From Desulfosporosinus lacus DSM 15449 (lineage in GTDB: Bacteria; Bacillota; Desulfitobacteriia; Desulfitobacteriales; Desulfitobacteriaceae), in contig NZ_FQXJ01000003.1 in NCBI RefSeq assembly GCF_900129935.1, positions 682,001 through 746,000 on the forward strand: a DNA stretch of 64,000 nt. The letters are read 5' to 3'. Below, in pieces: positions 15,793 through 25,860 of the stretch (position 1 is its first letter; each line of letters begins with the position of its first letter). The notes beneath the pieces were generated by a model. It saw only the letters and a program-made list of their open reading frames with translations. It had not been told where the DNA came from and made no database searches. Both the position numbers and the translations under genes were made by a program.

Positions 15793-18342
15793 ATGTTTAA
15801 AATCTGGTTTTATCGAACCAAATCCGGACTGCTGTCTTTAGGGATTGCAGGGATAATGTTTTTAAACTTTGGGGCGGCTCCAATACCTGCGCTGGCTGAT
15901 CCCCCTGGCACCGCTCAAGGAGAAACAATTCAATCAGATTCACACCAAGTCGTCCTATCTTTAGCCCCAGGGACAAACCTCGATTTAGTGGCAAAAACCT
16001 TTGGCGCAAAGATTATACGCCAGGGCCCCTTAAACTTTGCTACCCTGGAATTTCCGGGGAGCGATTTGCAAGAAGTCATAGAAACACTTAAAAATACTCC
16101 GGGAATTACAGGGGCTGAAGAAAACTATTCACGGAGCATCCAAAGCGCAGCTGAGGAAAACCCAAGCAATGAACCACTGTTTTCTAAACAATGGCCACTG
16201 ATCAATAGGGATGTTCAAGGGGCCTGGGAAATGGGGGCGACCGGTCAAGGAGTGACCATTGCCATCGTCGATACGGGAATCGATCTGGAACACCCGGATT
16301 TGAAGGCGAATTTAGTTCCGGGGTACAATGCAATTACCGGGAGCGAAGCAGCGGGAGCAAATCAGGATAATAATGGACATGGAACTCAAGTTGCCGGAAT
16401 TGCGGCCGCTGAACTCAACGGCGTGGGAATTGTCGGAGTGGCCTATCAAGCTAAAATTATGCCCATCAAGGCTATTGGTGCTAAAGGAGTGGGGTATGAC
16501 GATGCCATAGCCGAGGGGATAATCTGGGCTGCAGATCATGGAGCCCAGATTATTAATCTAAGCCTCGGTTCAGAAAATGGGTCCGTCTCCTCGGATATTT
16601 TAAAGCAAGCAGTAACTTATGCGGTTACTAAAGGGTGCTTGTTAATCGCCGCAAGTGGAAATTATGACTCAGAATCTCAAGCAAACCCAGGTGTGAGCTA
16701 CCCCGCCTCTGACCCACGTGTTCTGGCAATCACCGCCACTGATATAGCCGGTAAGGTGACAAGCTACTCAGCCACAGGTTCAGAAGTGGATCTAGCCGCA
16801 CCGGGAGATTTCATCCCGACAGATGGATGGGAACGAGCGGAGGGATCCGGTTATACCTACGCAAGCGGGACGTCTCTGGCTGCCCCGTTTGTCTCAGGGG
16901 AAGCGGCTTTGATCTGGAGCCAACACCCCGAATGGTCCAGAGATCAAGTGATTCAGGCTCTTGAGCAAGGGACTGAAGATCTAGGTTCTCCGGGGCAAGA
17001 TAATCAATATGGTCACGGACTGGTGGATGTGAAGCTTGCCTTAACTCTTACCAATCAAACCCTGGATAAACGGACATCCCCAGCGGTCATTGATTCATTA
17101 GGTGGAATTATCGAAGCAGTTGAAGGATCAACCCAGATCAATTTAACCATTCCATCACAAGCCTTTGATCAAGCAGTGAACGTAACCCTAAAAGCGATGC
17201 CTGCTCCTTCTGACCTGCCAAAGGGTGAGACATTTTTAACCCCGGCATTTCAAGTTAACTGGGGAAGTGCCACACCCCAGAAGATGCTCTCTCTAAAATG
17301 GAGCGATCCCGCCCTTAAAGGTGCCTCAGGAGGAAACCTTTATCGATGGACCGGCTCACGCTGGATCTCCTTAGGCGGGGAAATCGGCAAGGGAGAAGCC
17401 CGATTTGGCCTCTATATGCCAGGGATCTATGTCTTTGGAACAGCCCAAAACAGCGGGCAACAGAGCCAGCGCTTCGCAGGAGTGACAGCGGAGGGGACCG
17501 CAGTACAGATTTCCAAGGAGACCTTTACGACTGGTGCGGATACGGTCATTTTAGCCCAGGTCAACCAATTCCCAGATGCTCTGGCCGGAGCACCGCTGGC
17601 CTATAAACTGCAGGCCCCAATCCTGCTCTCATCAAGCGCAGGTCTTTCAGAAGAGGTCCGAGCGGAAATACAGCGACTGGCCCCAAAGAAAGTCTATCTC
17701 TTGGGAGGCACAGCAGCTCTCTCAGTCCAGATCGAAAAAGAACTTCAACAAACGTATGAAGTAAAGCGTCTCTTCGGGTATACAGCAGAAGGAACCGCTC
17801 GAGCGATAGCGCTGGAACTGGGTACCAAGGGCAAGGCTGTCATAGCCAGTGTACGTTACTTTCAAGACGCCCTGGTCATCTCATCATGGGCAGCCAGGCA
17901 AGGGATCCCGATCTTGCTGACACAGCCCCAGACTTTATCTGCCGAAACTCAAACTTCTTTGCAGGATCTCAAGGTTACTGAATCACTAGTAGTCGGAGGA
18001 ACAGCGGTTGTCGGGTCTAAAGTCATGGAGCAACTGCCTCTTCCTAAACGAATCAGCGGAATAACGGCTTATGACACCGCAGCTGCCGTCTTACAAGCGT
18101 ATCCGCCGACCACAGCCACGCTAGAAGTAGCTACCGGTGAAAATTACCCGGATGCCTTAACAGGAGCAGTGCGGGCAGCGTTCTACGGAGCGAGAGTCGT
18201 CTTAGTCCCCACACAGTCGCCCATTCCTTCGAGTCTGACTCTCCTTTTAAAGTCTTGGCAGGGATATAAGATAGAAGCTTTGGGTGGAACCTTAGCCTTG
18301 CCGGAAAATGTAGTTCAAACTGTGCGAACCTGGGCTCAGTAA
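15793..18342 (+). CDS. CWB2-anchored subtilisin-like serine protease (S8)
   Basis: About 849 residues, exported to the wall. The ATG at 15793 has an AAAGG site eight bases upstream and starts a good signal peptide ending PALADPPG; upstream ATGs lack a site. An inhibitor-like propeptide (about 45-125) precedes the S8 domain, whose triad is visible: Asp160 in IVDTGID, His196 in NGHGTQVAG and Ser361 in GTSLAAP. A beta-rich spacer follows (about 415-560), then three CWB2 domains (QRFAGVTAEGTAVQI, KRLFGYTAEGTARAI, KRISGITAYDTAAAV). Likely role: processing or turnover of surface proteins. There is no terminator before the amidase gene 96 bases on. Confidence 0.92.
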   Translation: MFKIWFYRTKSGLLSLGIAGIMFLNFGAAPIPALADPPGTAQGETIQSDSHQVVLSLAPGTNLDLVAKTFGAKIIRQGPLNFATLEFPGSDLQEVIETLKNTPGITGAEENYSRSIQSAAEENPSNEPLFSKQWPLINRDVQGAWEMGATGQGVTIAIVDTGIDLEHPDLKANLVPGYNAITGSEAAGANQDNNGHGTQVAGIAAAELNGVGIVGVAYQAKIMPIKAIGAKGVGYDDAIAEGIIWAADHGAQIINLSLGSENGSVSSDILKQAVTYAVTKGCLLIAASGNYDSESQANPGVSYPASDPRVLAITATDIAGKVTSYSATGSEVDLAAPGDFIPTDGWERAEGSGYTYASGTSLAAPFVSGEAALIWSQHPEWSRDQVIQALEQGTEDLGSPGQDNQYGHGLVDVKLALTLTNQTLDKRTSPAVIDSLGGIIEAVEGSTQINLTIPSQAFDQAVNVTLKAMPAPSDLPKGETFLTPAFQVNWGSATPQKMLSLKWSDPALKGASGGNLYRWTGSRWISLGGEIGKGEARFGLYMPGIYVFGTAQNSGQQSQRFAGVTAEGTAVQISKETFTTGADTVILAQVNQFPDALAGAPLAYKLQAPILLSSSAGLSEEVRAEIQRLAPKKVYLLGGTAALSVQIEKELQQTYEVKRLFGYTAEGTARAIALELGTKGKAVIASVRYFQDALVISSWAARQGIPILLTQPQTLSAETQTSLQDLKVTESLVVGGTAVVGSKVMEQLPLPKRISGITAYDTAAAVLQAYPPTTATLEVATGENYPDALTGAVRAAFYGARVVLVPTQSPIPSSLTLLLKSWQGYKIEALGGTLALPENVVQTVRTWAQ

Positions 18343-18438
18343 TTTAAACTCGAATTAGGACGAAAGTCTGGCAGGAACAGCGGGTGTTTTGTTCAAATTA
18401 GTCAATAGGTGTAGATTCTACTAACGAGGAGTGATGAA

Positions 18439-20028
18439 GTGGCAAAGTTGAAATGGAGACTCTTAGGGATGTTGGCATTAGGCTTGGGATTTCTGGCAGG
18501 GTTTCAGAATCCGGTCTACGCCACTCCATTAGCCTTAGAAACGTCAAGAATTTATGGGGTGCGTCAGATAGACACAGCCATAAGCGTCTCTAAATATGGG
18601 TGGGAGCAGGCGGAAACTGTCTTACTGGCCAATTGCGATAATTTCCCCGATGCTTTAGTAGCGGCACCACTATCCCATCAGTTGGATGCACCCATTCTGT
18701 TAACCCCATCAGGGGGAGTCGATGCCAAGGTTATGGAAGAAATTAAACGTTTGGGTGCTGAGAAAGTGATTCTATTAGGAGGAACCGCAGCTTTAAGTCA
18801 AAAGGTTGAGCAAGATATCGTCGAAGCAGGCTTAGACCAACCCGAACGAATTTATGGGTATGATCAATATGAAACAGCTCAAAAAGTTGCCGAACGAGTG
18901 GGGGCTAAGGGAGAAGTCATCTTGGCAAGCGGAGAACAGTTTCCGGATGCACTCTCAATATCAGCTTACGCGGGCGCAAAAGAGATTCCGATTCTGCTGA
19001 CAAAATCGAAGCAAATGCCTGGTTCCACTCAGCAAGCGCTTGACAGCCTTCAGGATGAAGGGGATTTGCATACGATTGTCGTTGGCGGAGAAGCCGTGGT
19101 ATCCTCTGCTACATTAGGTGGTTTAAAAAGTGTAGAACGGATTTTTGGGAACGACCGATATGAAACTGCGGCTGAAATCTATGAGTTTGCCCGTGATACT
19201 TTGTCTTCTCAAACTGCGTACTTGGTAACGGGTGAAAACTTTCCCGATGCTCTCGCGGCAGGCGGGCTGGCTGCAAAACAGCGCGCAAGCATCGTCATGA
19301 CCCAAACGACTAGTCTGCCTGGACCCACCTATTCGGTCTTGTCCAGACCGGCAGAAAGCCCCCTCCAAGTCGTAATCATAGGAGGGACGGCTGTAATCAC
19401 AAATAAAGTTAAGGGGATGCTAGAGGGTACCGAGCAACCTTCCTACCTGTTGGCAGGTCTGACGATTGTCGTTGATCCAGGGCATGGAGGTCCTGATCCA
19501 GGTGCTTCTGGAGCGTCAGGAACGTATGAGAAGAACAACACTTTGCCTGTTGGCCTTAATCTCGCAGCATTGTTGCGTTCAGCGGGGGCTCATGTTGTCT
19601 TAACAAGAAGCACTGACGTTTCACCGGCTGAGGGAGCTTATTCAGAAAGGGCAGACCTTGAGGCGAGAACTAAAATCGCCAACGATCTGAATGCAGATCT
19701 ATTTGTTAGCCTGCATAACGATTCGTTTAGCAATCCTGCTGCCTCCGGTACAACTACCTATTACAGTTCACTAAATCCAGTGGCCGATCAATCCTTGTCC
19801 CTGGCACAGAATATTCAGGGTGAACTGATCAAATCAATCGGCTTAACCAACCGTGGAGTCAAAAACTCGCCTTTTTATGTAGTTAAAAACACAAAAATGC
19901 CTGCAGTCTTAATAGAACTCGGTTTTCTATCCAACCCAACCGAAGAAAATCTCCTAAGCTCTCCGGAGTTTCAAAAAACGGCCGCTCAAGGAATATACCG
20001 AGGAATTCTAAGCTTCAAAGGGTACTAG
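18439..20028 (+). CDS. CWB2-anchored N-acetylmuramoyl-L-alanine amidase
   Basis: 529 residues, starting at a GTG after GAGGAGTGATGAA. Signal peptide (about 1-30), three CWB2 domains (SRIYGVRQIDTAISV, ERIYGYDQYETAQKV, ERIFGNDRYETAAEI), then an Amidase_3 domain from about residue 345. Zinc ligands are visible in DPGHGG, the Glu of YEKNNT and His of SLHND, and the catalytic Glu in VLIELGFLSNP. It cleaves the amide bond between muramic acid and the stem peptide. The domain order (anchor first) is as in C. difficile Cwp6. It probably shares a transcript with the protease upstream. Confidence 0.93.
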   Translation: MAKLKWRLLGMLALGLGFLAGFQNPVYATPLALETSRIYGVRQIDTAISVSKYGWEQAETVLLANCDNFPDALVAAPLSHQLDAPILLTPSGGVDAKVMEEIKRLGAEKVILLGGTAALSQKVEQDIVEAGLDQPERIYGYDQYETAQKVAERVGAKGEVILASGEQFPDALSISAYAGAKEIPILLTKSKQMPGSTQQALDSLQDEGDLHTIVVGGEAVVSSATLGGLKSVERIFGNDRYETAAEIYEFARDTLSSQTAYLVTGENFPDALAAGGLAAKQRASIVMTQTTSLPGPTYSVLSRPAESPLQVVIIGGTAVITNKVKGMLEGTEQPSYLLAGLTIVVDPGHGGPDPGASGASGTYEKNNTLPVGLNLAALLRSAGAHVVLTRSTDVSPAEGAYSERADLEARTKIANDLNADLFVSLHNDSFSNPAASGTTTYYSSLNPVADQSLSLAQNIQGELIKSIGLTNRGVKNSPFYVVKNTKMPAVLIELGFLSNPTEENLLSSPEFQKTAAQGIYRGILSFKGY

Positions 20029-20174
20029 GCATAAATGATTTAGTATTCCTGAAATTGGGCATTGATTCTCGAGATAAGGCATGTTTAATTTTAAAAGTAT
20101 TTAAAAGTACCAAGCAGGCCAAACAAACCAAAACAAATATTTTGTAGAAACTCCACAAAATGTCCACATTTAGA

Positions 20175-20194
20175 GTCGAATTATATGCTATACT
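20175..20194 (+). promoter_or_regulatory. S-layer gene promoter (extended -10) with GTCGAATTAT
   Basis: TGCTATACT is a good extended -10 (TG at 20186-20187, TATACT at 20189-20194). GTCGAATTAT, the motif shared with other envelope genes here, overlaps the spacer. The predicted transcript begins near 20201, giving a leader of about 440 bases. Confidence 0.5.
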
Positions 20195-20289
20195 TTATTT
20201 ATTCCATTAGAAGCAAGTATATTTTTTGACTAATGGTGGAAAACTAGTTGGTTTTAGTGTAAACTAAGACGAGTAACATTGGAGACTGA

Positions 20290-20530
20290 AACTTGTCCGA
20301 GAGGATTAGGCCTTGTGCAAGTCCTCATAAAAAAAATCGGACAACAAGCAGGAATATTGGCTATGATGAAGAATATATATAGCTAATATAGACCTTTTTG
20401 TGGTTTCTTCATTTCCCATGCGTTCTAAATGGTACGCCACAGGAGGGATGAATACCGTCATCCTTTGGGGGGACGCTCCCGCTTATTCTGTGGAATGCTT
20501 TTAGATATTGCGCAATGTCTAAAGATTGTG
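20290..20530 (+). promoter_or_regulatory. Structured 5' leader of the S-layer mRNA
   Basis: Four foldable units lie in order. (a) TTGTCCGA (20293-20300) with TCGGACAA (20337-20344), enclosing GAGGA/TCCTC. (b) TATTGGCTAT (20355-20364) with ATAGCTAATA (20379-20388), followed by CCTTTTT. (c) A possible three-way junction closed by CCACAG (20437) and CTGTGG (20488), with inner hairpins AGGGATGA/TCATCCTT and GGGA/TCCC. (d) The near-palindrome CTTTTAGATATTGCGCAATG and on to 20524. It matches no riboswitch I know. Long stable leaders are known for S-layer genes; this fold is inferred by eye. Confidence 0.55.
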
Positions 20531-20639
20531 CTACACATTTTAAGGGGGTGAGGGGCGACTAAAAGACGTCCTGGTAAAGAGAGATGGTTCATTTCCCAAA
20601 AAAGAAAGAGATCCAATTACGAGAGGAGAAATTCACTAC

Positions 20640-23600
20640 ATGAAGAAAACTAAAAAAGCCTTAGCTACCTTAGCTATCGCAGGTATGACATTAAGCATGA
20701 TTCCTTTTAATGTTTTCGCTGCTTCAACAGTTCCAACTCGTCTTGCGGGTGTAACTGCTGAACAAACCGCAGTAAAAATCGCTGATCAAACTGGCTACAC
20801 AGGCGCTGCTATCCTTGCATCCTCAACCTCCTATGGTATGGTTGATGCATTGACCGCTGGCCCACTCGCAGCTTCCTTGAAAGCTCCTATCCTATTAACC
20901 GGAGCTGGAAACGCAATTGATGCTGCTACTAAAGCTGAACTTACTAAACTTGCAGTTAAAACCGTCTATGTAACTAGCGGAACTGCTGTTATCAAACAAA
21001 GTGTTATTGATGAGTTAAAAGCTATGGGTATTGAAGTTGTTGCTCTTGGTGGATATGACCGTGCTGAAACATCCGTCAACATCGCTAAGAAAATGACTGG
21101 CGTAACCAAAGTTGCAGTTGCTAACACTGTTGTAGACGCACTCTCCATTGCTGCAGTAGCTTCGGCTGCTAATGAACCAATCCTTTTAACTAACAAAGAT
21201 GCTCTTCCTGCTAGTGTAGCTGCTTACTTAGCAAGTGCTGGCGTTACAACCAGTGATGTTATCGGTGGAACAGGCGTCATCAGTGATGCAGTAGTAGCTG
21301 GACTTCCAAGCGCAACTCGTCACGCTGGTATGACTGCTTATGACACCAACAACCAAGTTATCCAAGACTTCGCTGCTGCTCTTCAATTTGACAATGTCTA
21401 TGTTGCTAGCGGTGTAACTGGTATTGATGCTCTCGCAGGTGCTCCTCTTGCAGCTCAAACCAAATCTCCTATCGTACTCACAGACGGCAAATCAGTTCCT
21501 GCTGCAGCTGCTTTCACATACAGCAAATCCGCTACTAGCACTGTAGTTACTGCCCTCGGCGGCGAGTTTGTTGTTTCTGAGAGTGTACGCCTAGGGATTG
21601 CTGCTGGTCAAGTTACACCAGTAACGAATGAGTTTAAAATTGTATCGATAAGTGCACTTGACGATACAAATACTTTCTTGAGAGTTGATTTCAGCAAAGC
21701 CGTAACTACATCCCTTGAGCCTTCTGATATCTCCATTAAAAATGCTAAGACACTTGCTAGTTATGGTGTGAAGACAGTTACACTTGCAGCTGACGGAATG
21801 AGCGCTCAACTAGAGTTATTCTCAAACGTAGATAATGTAAACGTACTTCAATACTTGACAGATTACACAGTAACTGTTCAGGCTAACGGTACAATTTTAA
21901 CTGCTAATTTCAACCGTCCATATTCCTTAGAAACTCGTGTAGTGGACATTGATGTAGCTGATAAAGAAATAACAGTTGTTGACAATAAGAGTGGTGCTTC
22001 TAAAACTCTTAAAGTACTTGATCCTAACTTTGATTATCAAGCTGTACTCGGTGAGCTTATTCAGGTTTGGTACAACACAGATAATGAATTGTTAAAGTCC
22101 CAACTTGCAACTACAACTGCAAAATATGATTCAATTGAAGTTACAAAAGTAGATGAAATCAAACTCCTTACAGAAGATAATAAGTACGATGCATCAGATG
22201 AAGAGTATGCTAATGATGATGATAAATACGCTTTTTATCTAGATGGAGAATCAACATCCCCAAGTGCTATTATGGGTGATAAATTCAACTTTGCAAAGGT
22301 TGGTTTTGACAAATCTGGAAATGTTGAATATGTTAGTGCGTATAACCTTAAACAATTCTTAATAGTAGACAAGGTTGATGGCGATGAAGTCGTTGGTGTT
22401 GATGGTCCCGGAACTGGCGGATCATTTGACGCTGAAGATGCTACGATCATAAAAGACGGAAAAGTAATTACTCTTGATGATCTTGAAAAAGGTGATGTTT
22501 TATTCTTCAGTACTGATGCTGATGACAAAGATGGATTTGCTGAAGTTTACAACAAAACAGTAACTGGTGCAATCGACGATGTATATTATGAGTCGATAAC
22601 AGTAGATGGTGATACGTATGACTTTGTTTATGACCAAAACGAATTGACTAAGTATGACACTAACTATGCTAGTAGCGCTGTCTATATTGATGCAGACGGT
22701 GAAACCGCTTTAGTTGATAGTGATGCAGCTGAGGAGCTTCAAGCAGCTGGAGATGTGAAGCTTTACTTTGACCGTGCTGGTAATTTAGTATACATCGCTG
22801 GAGATTTAGCTGATGTCGAAAGTAATACACTAACAGCTATTCTCACAGATGATATTGAATATGGCTCATCAACTTACGGTAATGCTAAAGCTCAGTTCTC
22901 AGTTCTTCTTGAAAATGGTGATGAAGAGGTATACGATCTCACTCTTAAAGACTTAGATACAATTACAGTTGATGGCGTGGATTATGATATTGATAGTACT
23001 CCAACTGCAACTGACGAATGGAATCCAACTATTGTAAGTAGTGATCTAGTTTTAGTAAACTCAGCCGGCACCCAAGTAACTGTTAGCTTTGGCAATACTG
23101 AAGGAAAGCTAATGGAATTCAAATTAGATGATAATGGTAACGTGAAAGAGCTTGGATTCTTCTCAGCCGATTTCAAGTCCTCAACTTCTATTCTAGAAGC
23201 TGGTGACACCTATCTCGATGGTAAAAAACTACTATCTAGTACGCTTGTCTTTGATGCAAAGAAAGGTTATGACAACAGTGGCGTGCTTGTGGACGTCAAA
23301 GCTGGTGACGTTTCAGTTACAAAATGGAGTGATTACGAAGGCACCGATATCAGCAATCCAGATTTCATCATCAATGATGATAACGAGGTAATCGCCGTAG
23401 TTATTAAAACTACTACAACCTCGGATACATCTTATGAGGAAGCTGTTATTACAAGCATTATTCGCAACACAGACAAAGATATTGTGAAAGTCACTGCTTA
23501 CGTAAATGGCGTTGAGAAAACTTATACAGTGGACGAAGTCACACTTGCAACTCTTGCTAAGGGTGATGTAGCGGTTCTCGAAATAGACGATAGCAGTTCG

Positions 23601-23888
23601 GAACTAGTTACTAATATCCATACTTCTGGGGCTGAGTATACTGGCCGTGTAATAGCTAATGCAACAACCGGTGCGGCTATCAGTCTTGCAGATGTAAACG
23701 TTGGTTCGAGAGAAGTTACAATCGGCGGACAAATATACAAACTTGTTTCTGACGGTGAAGTACTTGATGGAACAGACAACAATGATATTACTGTCGAAAC
23801 ATTAGCTGATCTTCGCGGTAAAACTAACGTAACAATTGTAAAAGATGAGCTGAATTCTAATTTTGTTAAGTACTTCATGTTTGAATAA
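20640..23888 (+). CDS. S-layer protein with three N-terminal CWB2 domains
   Basis: 1082 residues, likely the main surface-layer protein. It starts at an ATG after GAGAGGAG, with a classic signal peptide (MKKTKKALATLAIAG, cut near VFAAS). Three CWB2 domains cover about residues 32-325 (TRLAGVTAEQTAVKI, YDRAETSVNI, TRHAGMTAYDTNNQV). The remaining 750 residues are beta-rich, rich in Asp, Val and Thr and poor in Cys, as in self-assembling lattice proteins. Codon choice is unlike the neighbours (frequent GCT, GTA, CTT, ACT), a sign of very high expression. The long structured leader and strong terminator agree. The outer region is not recognisable by family from sequence alone. Confidence 0.88.
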   Translation: MKKTKKALATLAIAGMTLSMIPFNVFAASTVPTRLAGVTAEQTAVKIADQTGYTGAAILASSTSYGMVDALTAGPLAASLKAPILLTGAGNAIDAATKAELTKLAVKTVYVTSGTAVIKQSVIDELKAMGIEVVALGGYDRAETSVNIAKKMTGVTKVAVANTVVDALSIAAVASAANEPILLTNKDALPASVAAYLASAGVTTSDVIGGTGVISDAVVAGLPSATRHAGMTAYDTNNQVIQDFAAALQFDNVYVASGVTGIDALAGAPLAAQTKSPIVLTDGKSVPAAAAFTYSKSATSTVVTALGGEFVVSESVRLGIAAGQVTPVTNEFKIVSISALDDTNTFLRVDFSKAVTTSLEPSDISIKNAKTLASYGVKTVTLAADGMSAQLELFSNVDNVNVLQYLTDYTVTVQANGTILTANFNRPYSLETRVVDIDVADKEITVVDNKSGASKTLKVLDPNFDYQAVLGELIQVWYNTDNELLKSQLATTTAKYDSIEVTKVDEIKLLTEDNKYDASDEEYANDDDKYAFYLDGESTSPSAIMGDKFNFAKVGFDKSGNVEYVSAYNLKQFLIVDKVDGDEVVGVDGPGTGGSFDAEDATIIKDGKVITLDDLEKGDVLFFSTDADDKDGFAEVYNKTVTGAIDDVYYESITVDGDTYDFVYDQNELTKYDTNYASSAVYIDADGETALVDSDAAEELQAAGDVKLYFDRAGNLVYIAGDLADVESNTLTAILTDDIEYGSSTYGNAKAQFSVLLENGDEEVYDLTLKDLDTITVDGVDYDIDSTPTATDEWNPTIVSSDLVLVNSAGTQVTVSFGNTEGKLMEFKLDDNGNVKELGFFSADFKSSTSILEAGDTYLDGKKLLSSTLVFDAKKGYDNSGVLVDVKAGDVSVTKWSDYEGTDISNPDFIINDDNEVIAVVIKTTTTSDTSYEEAVITSIIRNTDKDIVKVTAYVNGVEKTYTVDEVTLATLAKGDVAVLEIDDSSSELVTNIHTSGAEYTGRVIANATTGAAISLADVNVGSREVTIGGQIYKLVSDGEVLDGTDNNDITVETLADLRGKTNVTIVKDELNSNFVKYFMFE

Positions 23889-23993
23889 TTGGCTCTTGCC
23901 AATGGTAAAGACTGAGGCAATGATCGTGGGAAGTAGCTGATGGCTCCTTTCCAATGGGAAGCTCGCTAATGGGCTAACTATTAGGCAATCTAA

Positions 23994-24040
23994 AGAAAGA
24001 GTCTTTTGTCTTTGATTAGGCAAAAGACTCTTTCTCTAAT
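23994..24040 (+). terminator. Strong terminator of the S-layer gene
   Basis: AGAAAGAGTCTTTTG pairs perfectly with CAAAAGACTCTTTCT over a 12-base loop. There is no long T-run beyond the stem. A closely similar hairpin core lies after the O-antigen-ligase gene at 48308. Confidence 0.75.
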
Positions 24041-24130
24041 TATCGGGATGAAAGCACATCTAACAAGCTGCAAAAGTTTCGTGAGTGCTTAATCTTCAGG
24101 TGCATAGTCAGTGAGTGGTTAATCTTCTGC

Positions 24131-24181
24131 AGATTGTCAATTAAAATTGACCACTTAAGTGGTCAGTTTTATTGACAATCT
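24131..24181. repeat. Long imperfect palindrome upstream of the polysaccharide locus
   Basis: AGATTGTCAAT at the left end and ATTGACAATCT at the right, converging through TGACCACT/AGTGGTCA on a CTTAAG centre; 51 bases with a few mismatches. Just before it, GTGAGTGCTTAATCTTC and GTGAGTGGTTAATCTTC form a short direct repeat near 24081 and 24111. The rest of the 477-base gap holds the terminator above, a GTCGAATTAA at 24300, and no gene. Confidence 0.7.
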
Positions 24182-24365
24182 ATACTTAACTATTACGTAC
24201 AGTAACCTATAACAAATTGGAAAAGTACACATGACTTGCTACATTATACTTTAAAAACCATACATGCACATATTAATATAAAGGAAATATGAGAATAGCG
24301 TCGAATTAATAAGTGAGAAGTATAATTATGCCGGAATTTTTCTTACAACGTGGAGGTTATGATAA

Positions 24366-25748
24366 TTGTTGTACTCTGGAAGAGTAACCAGACTAAGTGT
24401 ACAGTTTTTCATCTCTGATATATTGGTCTATACCATAAGCGGCTTTTTAGTCGGGTATATGAAGTTCCTGAGTGATATTTCAGCGATAAATATAAGTGCA
24501 TATTTGATAATGATATCGATGATCGGTATAATCTTCATGGGCTTATTATATCTATCAGGGAATTATGAAACATCTGAGTTATTAAAAGTTAAGCCACAGA
24601 TTTATTTCCGCTCATTAATATATGGTGCAGCTTTTTTTTATGTTATGTCCTTTTACCTGCGTAGTGTTAGCTATTCACGTGTTTATTTTACAGTATTCTT
24701 TTTGGTCAATTTTTTATTTGCGATTATAGTGAGGTATTTGCTAGCGAAAGTATATAAGTCGAAATTAGGAGATGAGGCTAAACTACCGTTAATGGCCATT
24801 GGATTTGAGTTAACAGCAGATAATCTTTTAGAAAAATTGGTTCAAGAAATGGGACTCAGAGTGGTAGCAACGACAGCGGTAAACACGGAACTAGAGGAGA
24901 TAGTTAACAGTCATCGCAAATTGGCTAGCACCTTAGGTGTAGTGAGTCCAAGGGAACTGGGCATGCTAGTTTATGAAGAAAGAGTAGGTGAGCTGGAGCC
25001 ACTGATATCCTACTGTGAGCTCAATTATATCCCACTATATATAGTGCCCTCGGTGAGCAGGTTATTGTCGATACCACTAAAGACAATTAATTATAAAGGA
25101 ATTCTTATTTTTGGACCGCAAGACTTAATTGTTGATGGAGTCTCAAAACGGTTAAAAAGAGTGATGGATGTAATCCTAGCGGCTGCTGGATTATTTCTTA
25201 CATCTTGGTTACTAGTGCTAGTATGGACAACAGTAAAGCTCAGTTCATCGGGACCCGCCATATTCGCTCAAGAAAGATTGGGGTTAGATGGAAGGAAAGT
25301 ACGGATTTATAAGTTTAGGACAATGGTTGTCGACTCCGATAAACAACTTTCGGCTTTGCTTGAAAACGAGGAGATAAAAAAAGATTATCATGATAATTTC
25401 AAAATCGAGAATGACCCGAGGATAACCTCGCTTGGTAAGTATTTAAGGAAGCTTAGCTTAGACGAATTACCACAGCTCGTTAATATTCTAAAAGGCGACC
25501 TTAGTTTTGTGGGTCCTAGACCTATTGTTCCAGAGGAAATTGTACGGTATGGTACCCATGGAAATGTTATTCTACGTGTGAAGCCTGGGCTTACAGGTTT
25601 ATGGCAAGTGAGTGGCCGCAATGACGTAAGTTATGAAGACAGGATTCAAATGGACCTTTATTATATTCATAACTGGTCACTTGTTTTTGACGCAAAAATA
25701 ATCATTCAGACAATCCCCGTTGTGCTACTTGGCAAGGGTGCCATGTAA
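24366..25748 (+). CDS. Polyprenyl-phosphate sugar-1-phosphate transferase (WbaP/CpsE-like)
   Basis: 460-residue membrane enzyme that should place the first sugar phosphate on undecaprenyl phosphate to begin polysaccharide synthesis. The first 115 residues hold four hydrophobic helices, then a Rossmann-like middle part and the bacterial sugar transferase domain from about 265: one helix, PAIFAQERLGLDGRKVRIYK, FRTM, LRKLSLDELPQLVNILKGD and SFVGPRPI. It starts at TTG behind TGGAGG. It is the first gene of the 24-kb polysaccharide locus. Whether it primes the ABC-exported chain or a second, Wzy-type polymer cannot be told. Confidence 0.88.
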   Translation: MLYSGRVTRLSVQFFISDILVYTISGFLVGYMKFLSDISAINISAYLIMISMIGIIFMGLLYLSGNYETSELLKVKPQIYFRSLIYGAAFFYVMSFYLRSVSYSRVYFTVFFLVNFLFAIIVRYLLAKVYKSKLGDEAKLPLMAIGFELTADNLLEKLVQEMGLRVVATTAVNTELEEIVNSHRKLASTLGVVSPRELGMLVYEERVGELEPLISYCELNYIPLYIVPSVSRLLSIPLKTINYKGILIFGPQDLIVDGVSKRLKRVMDVILAAAGLFLTSWLLVLVWTTVKLSSSGPAIFAQERLGLDGRKVRIYKFRTMVVDSDKQLSALLENEEIKKDYHDNFKIENDPRITSLGKYLRKLSLDELPQLVNILKGDLSFVGPRPIVPEEIVRYGTHGNVILRVKPGLTGLWQVSGRNDVSYEDRIQMDLYYIHNWSLVFDAKIIIQTIPVVLLGKGAM

Positions 25749-25860
25749 AAATCTGGGATGATAACCATTAAGATATAAGGATCAGTAGATTCCTGAATGA
25801 GTCGTAAATTAGATGTAGTCGCCGTAAGATGGTTGCGTAACAGGGGAGGTAAATATAACA

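Noticed and set aside
20290-20530. c-di-GMP riboswitch in the S-layer leader
   Set aside because: The conserved core sequences of the class I and II c-di-GMP aptamers are not present; only generic hairpins are seen.
22235-23920. Several reverse ORFs inside the S-layer gene
   Set aside because: A consequence of its biased codon use; they are Ser/Thr/Val-rich shadows with no starts or sites.
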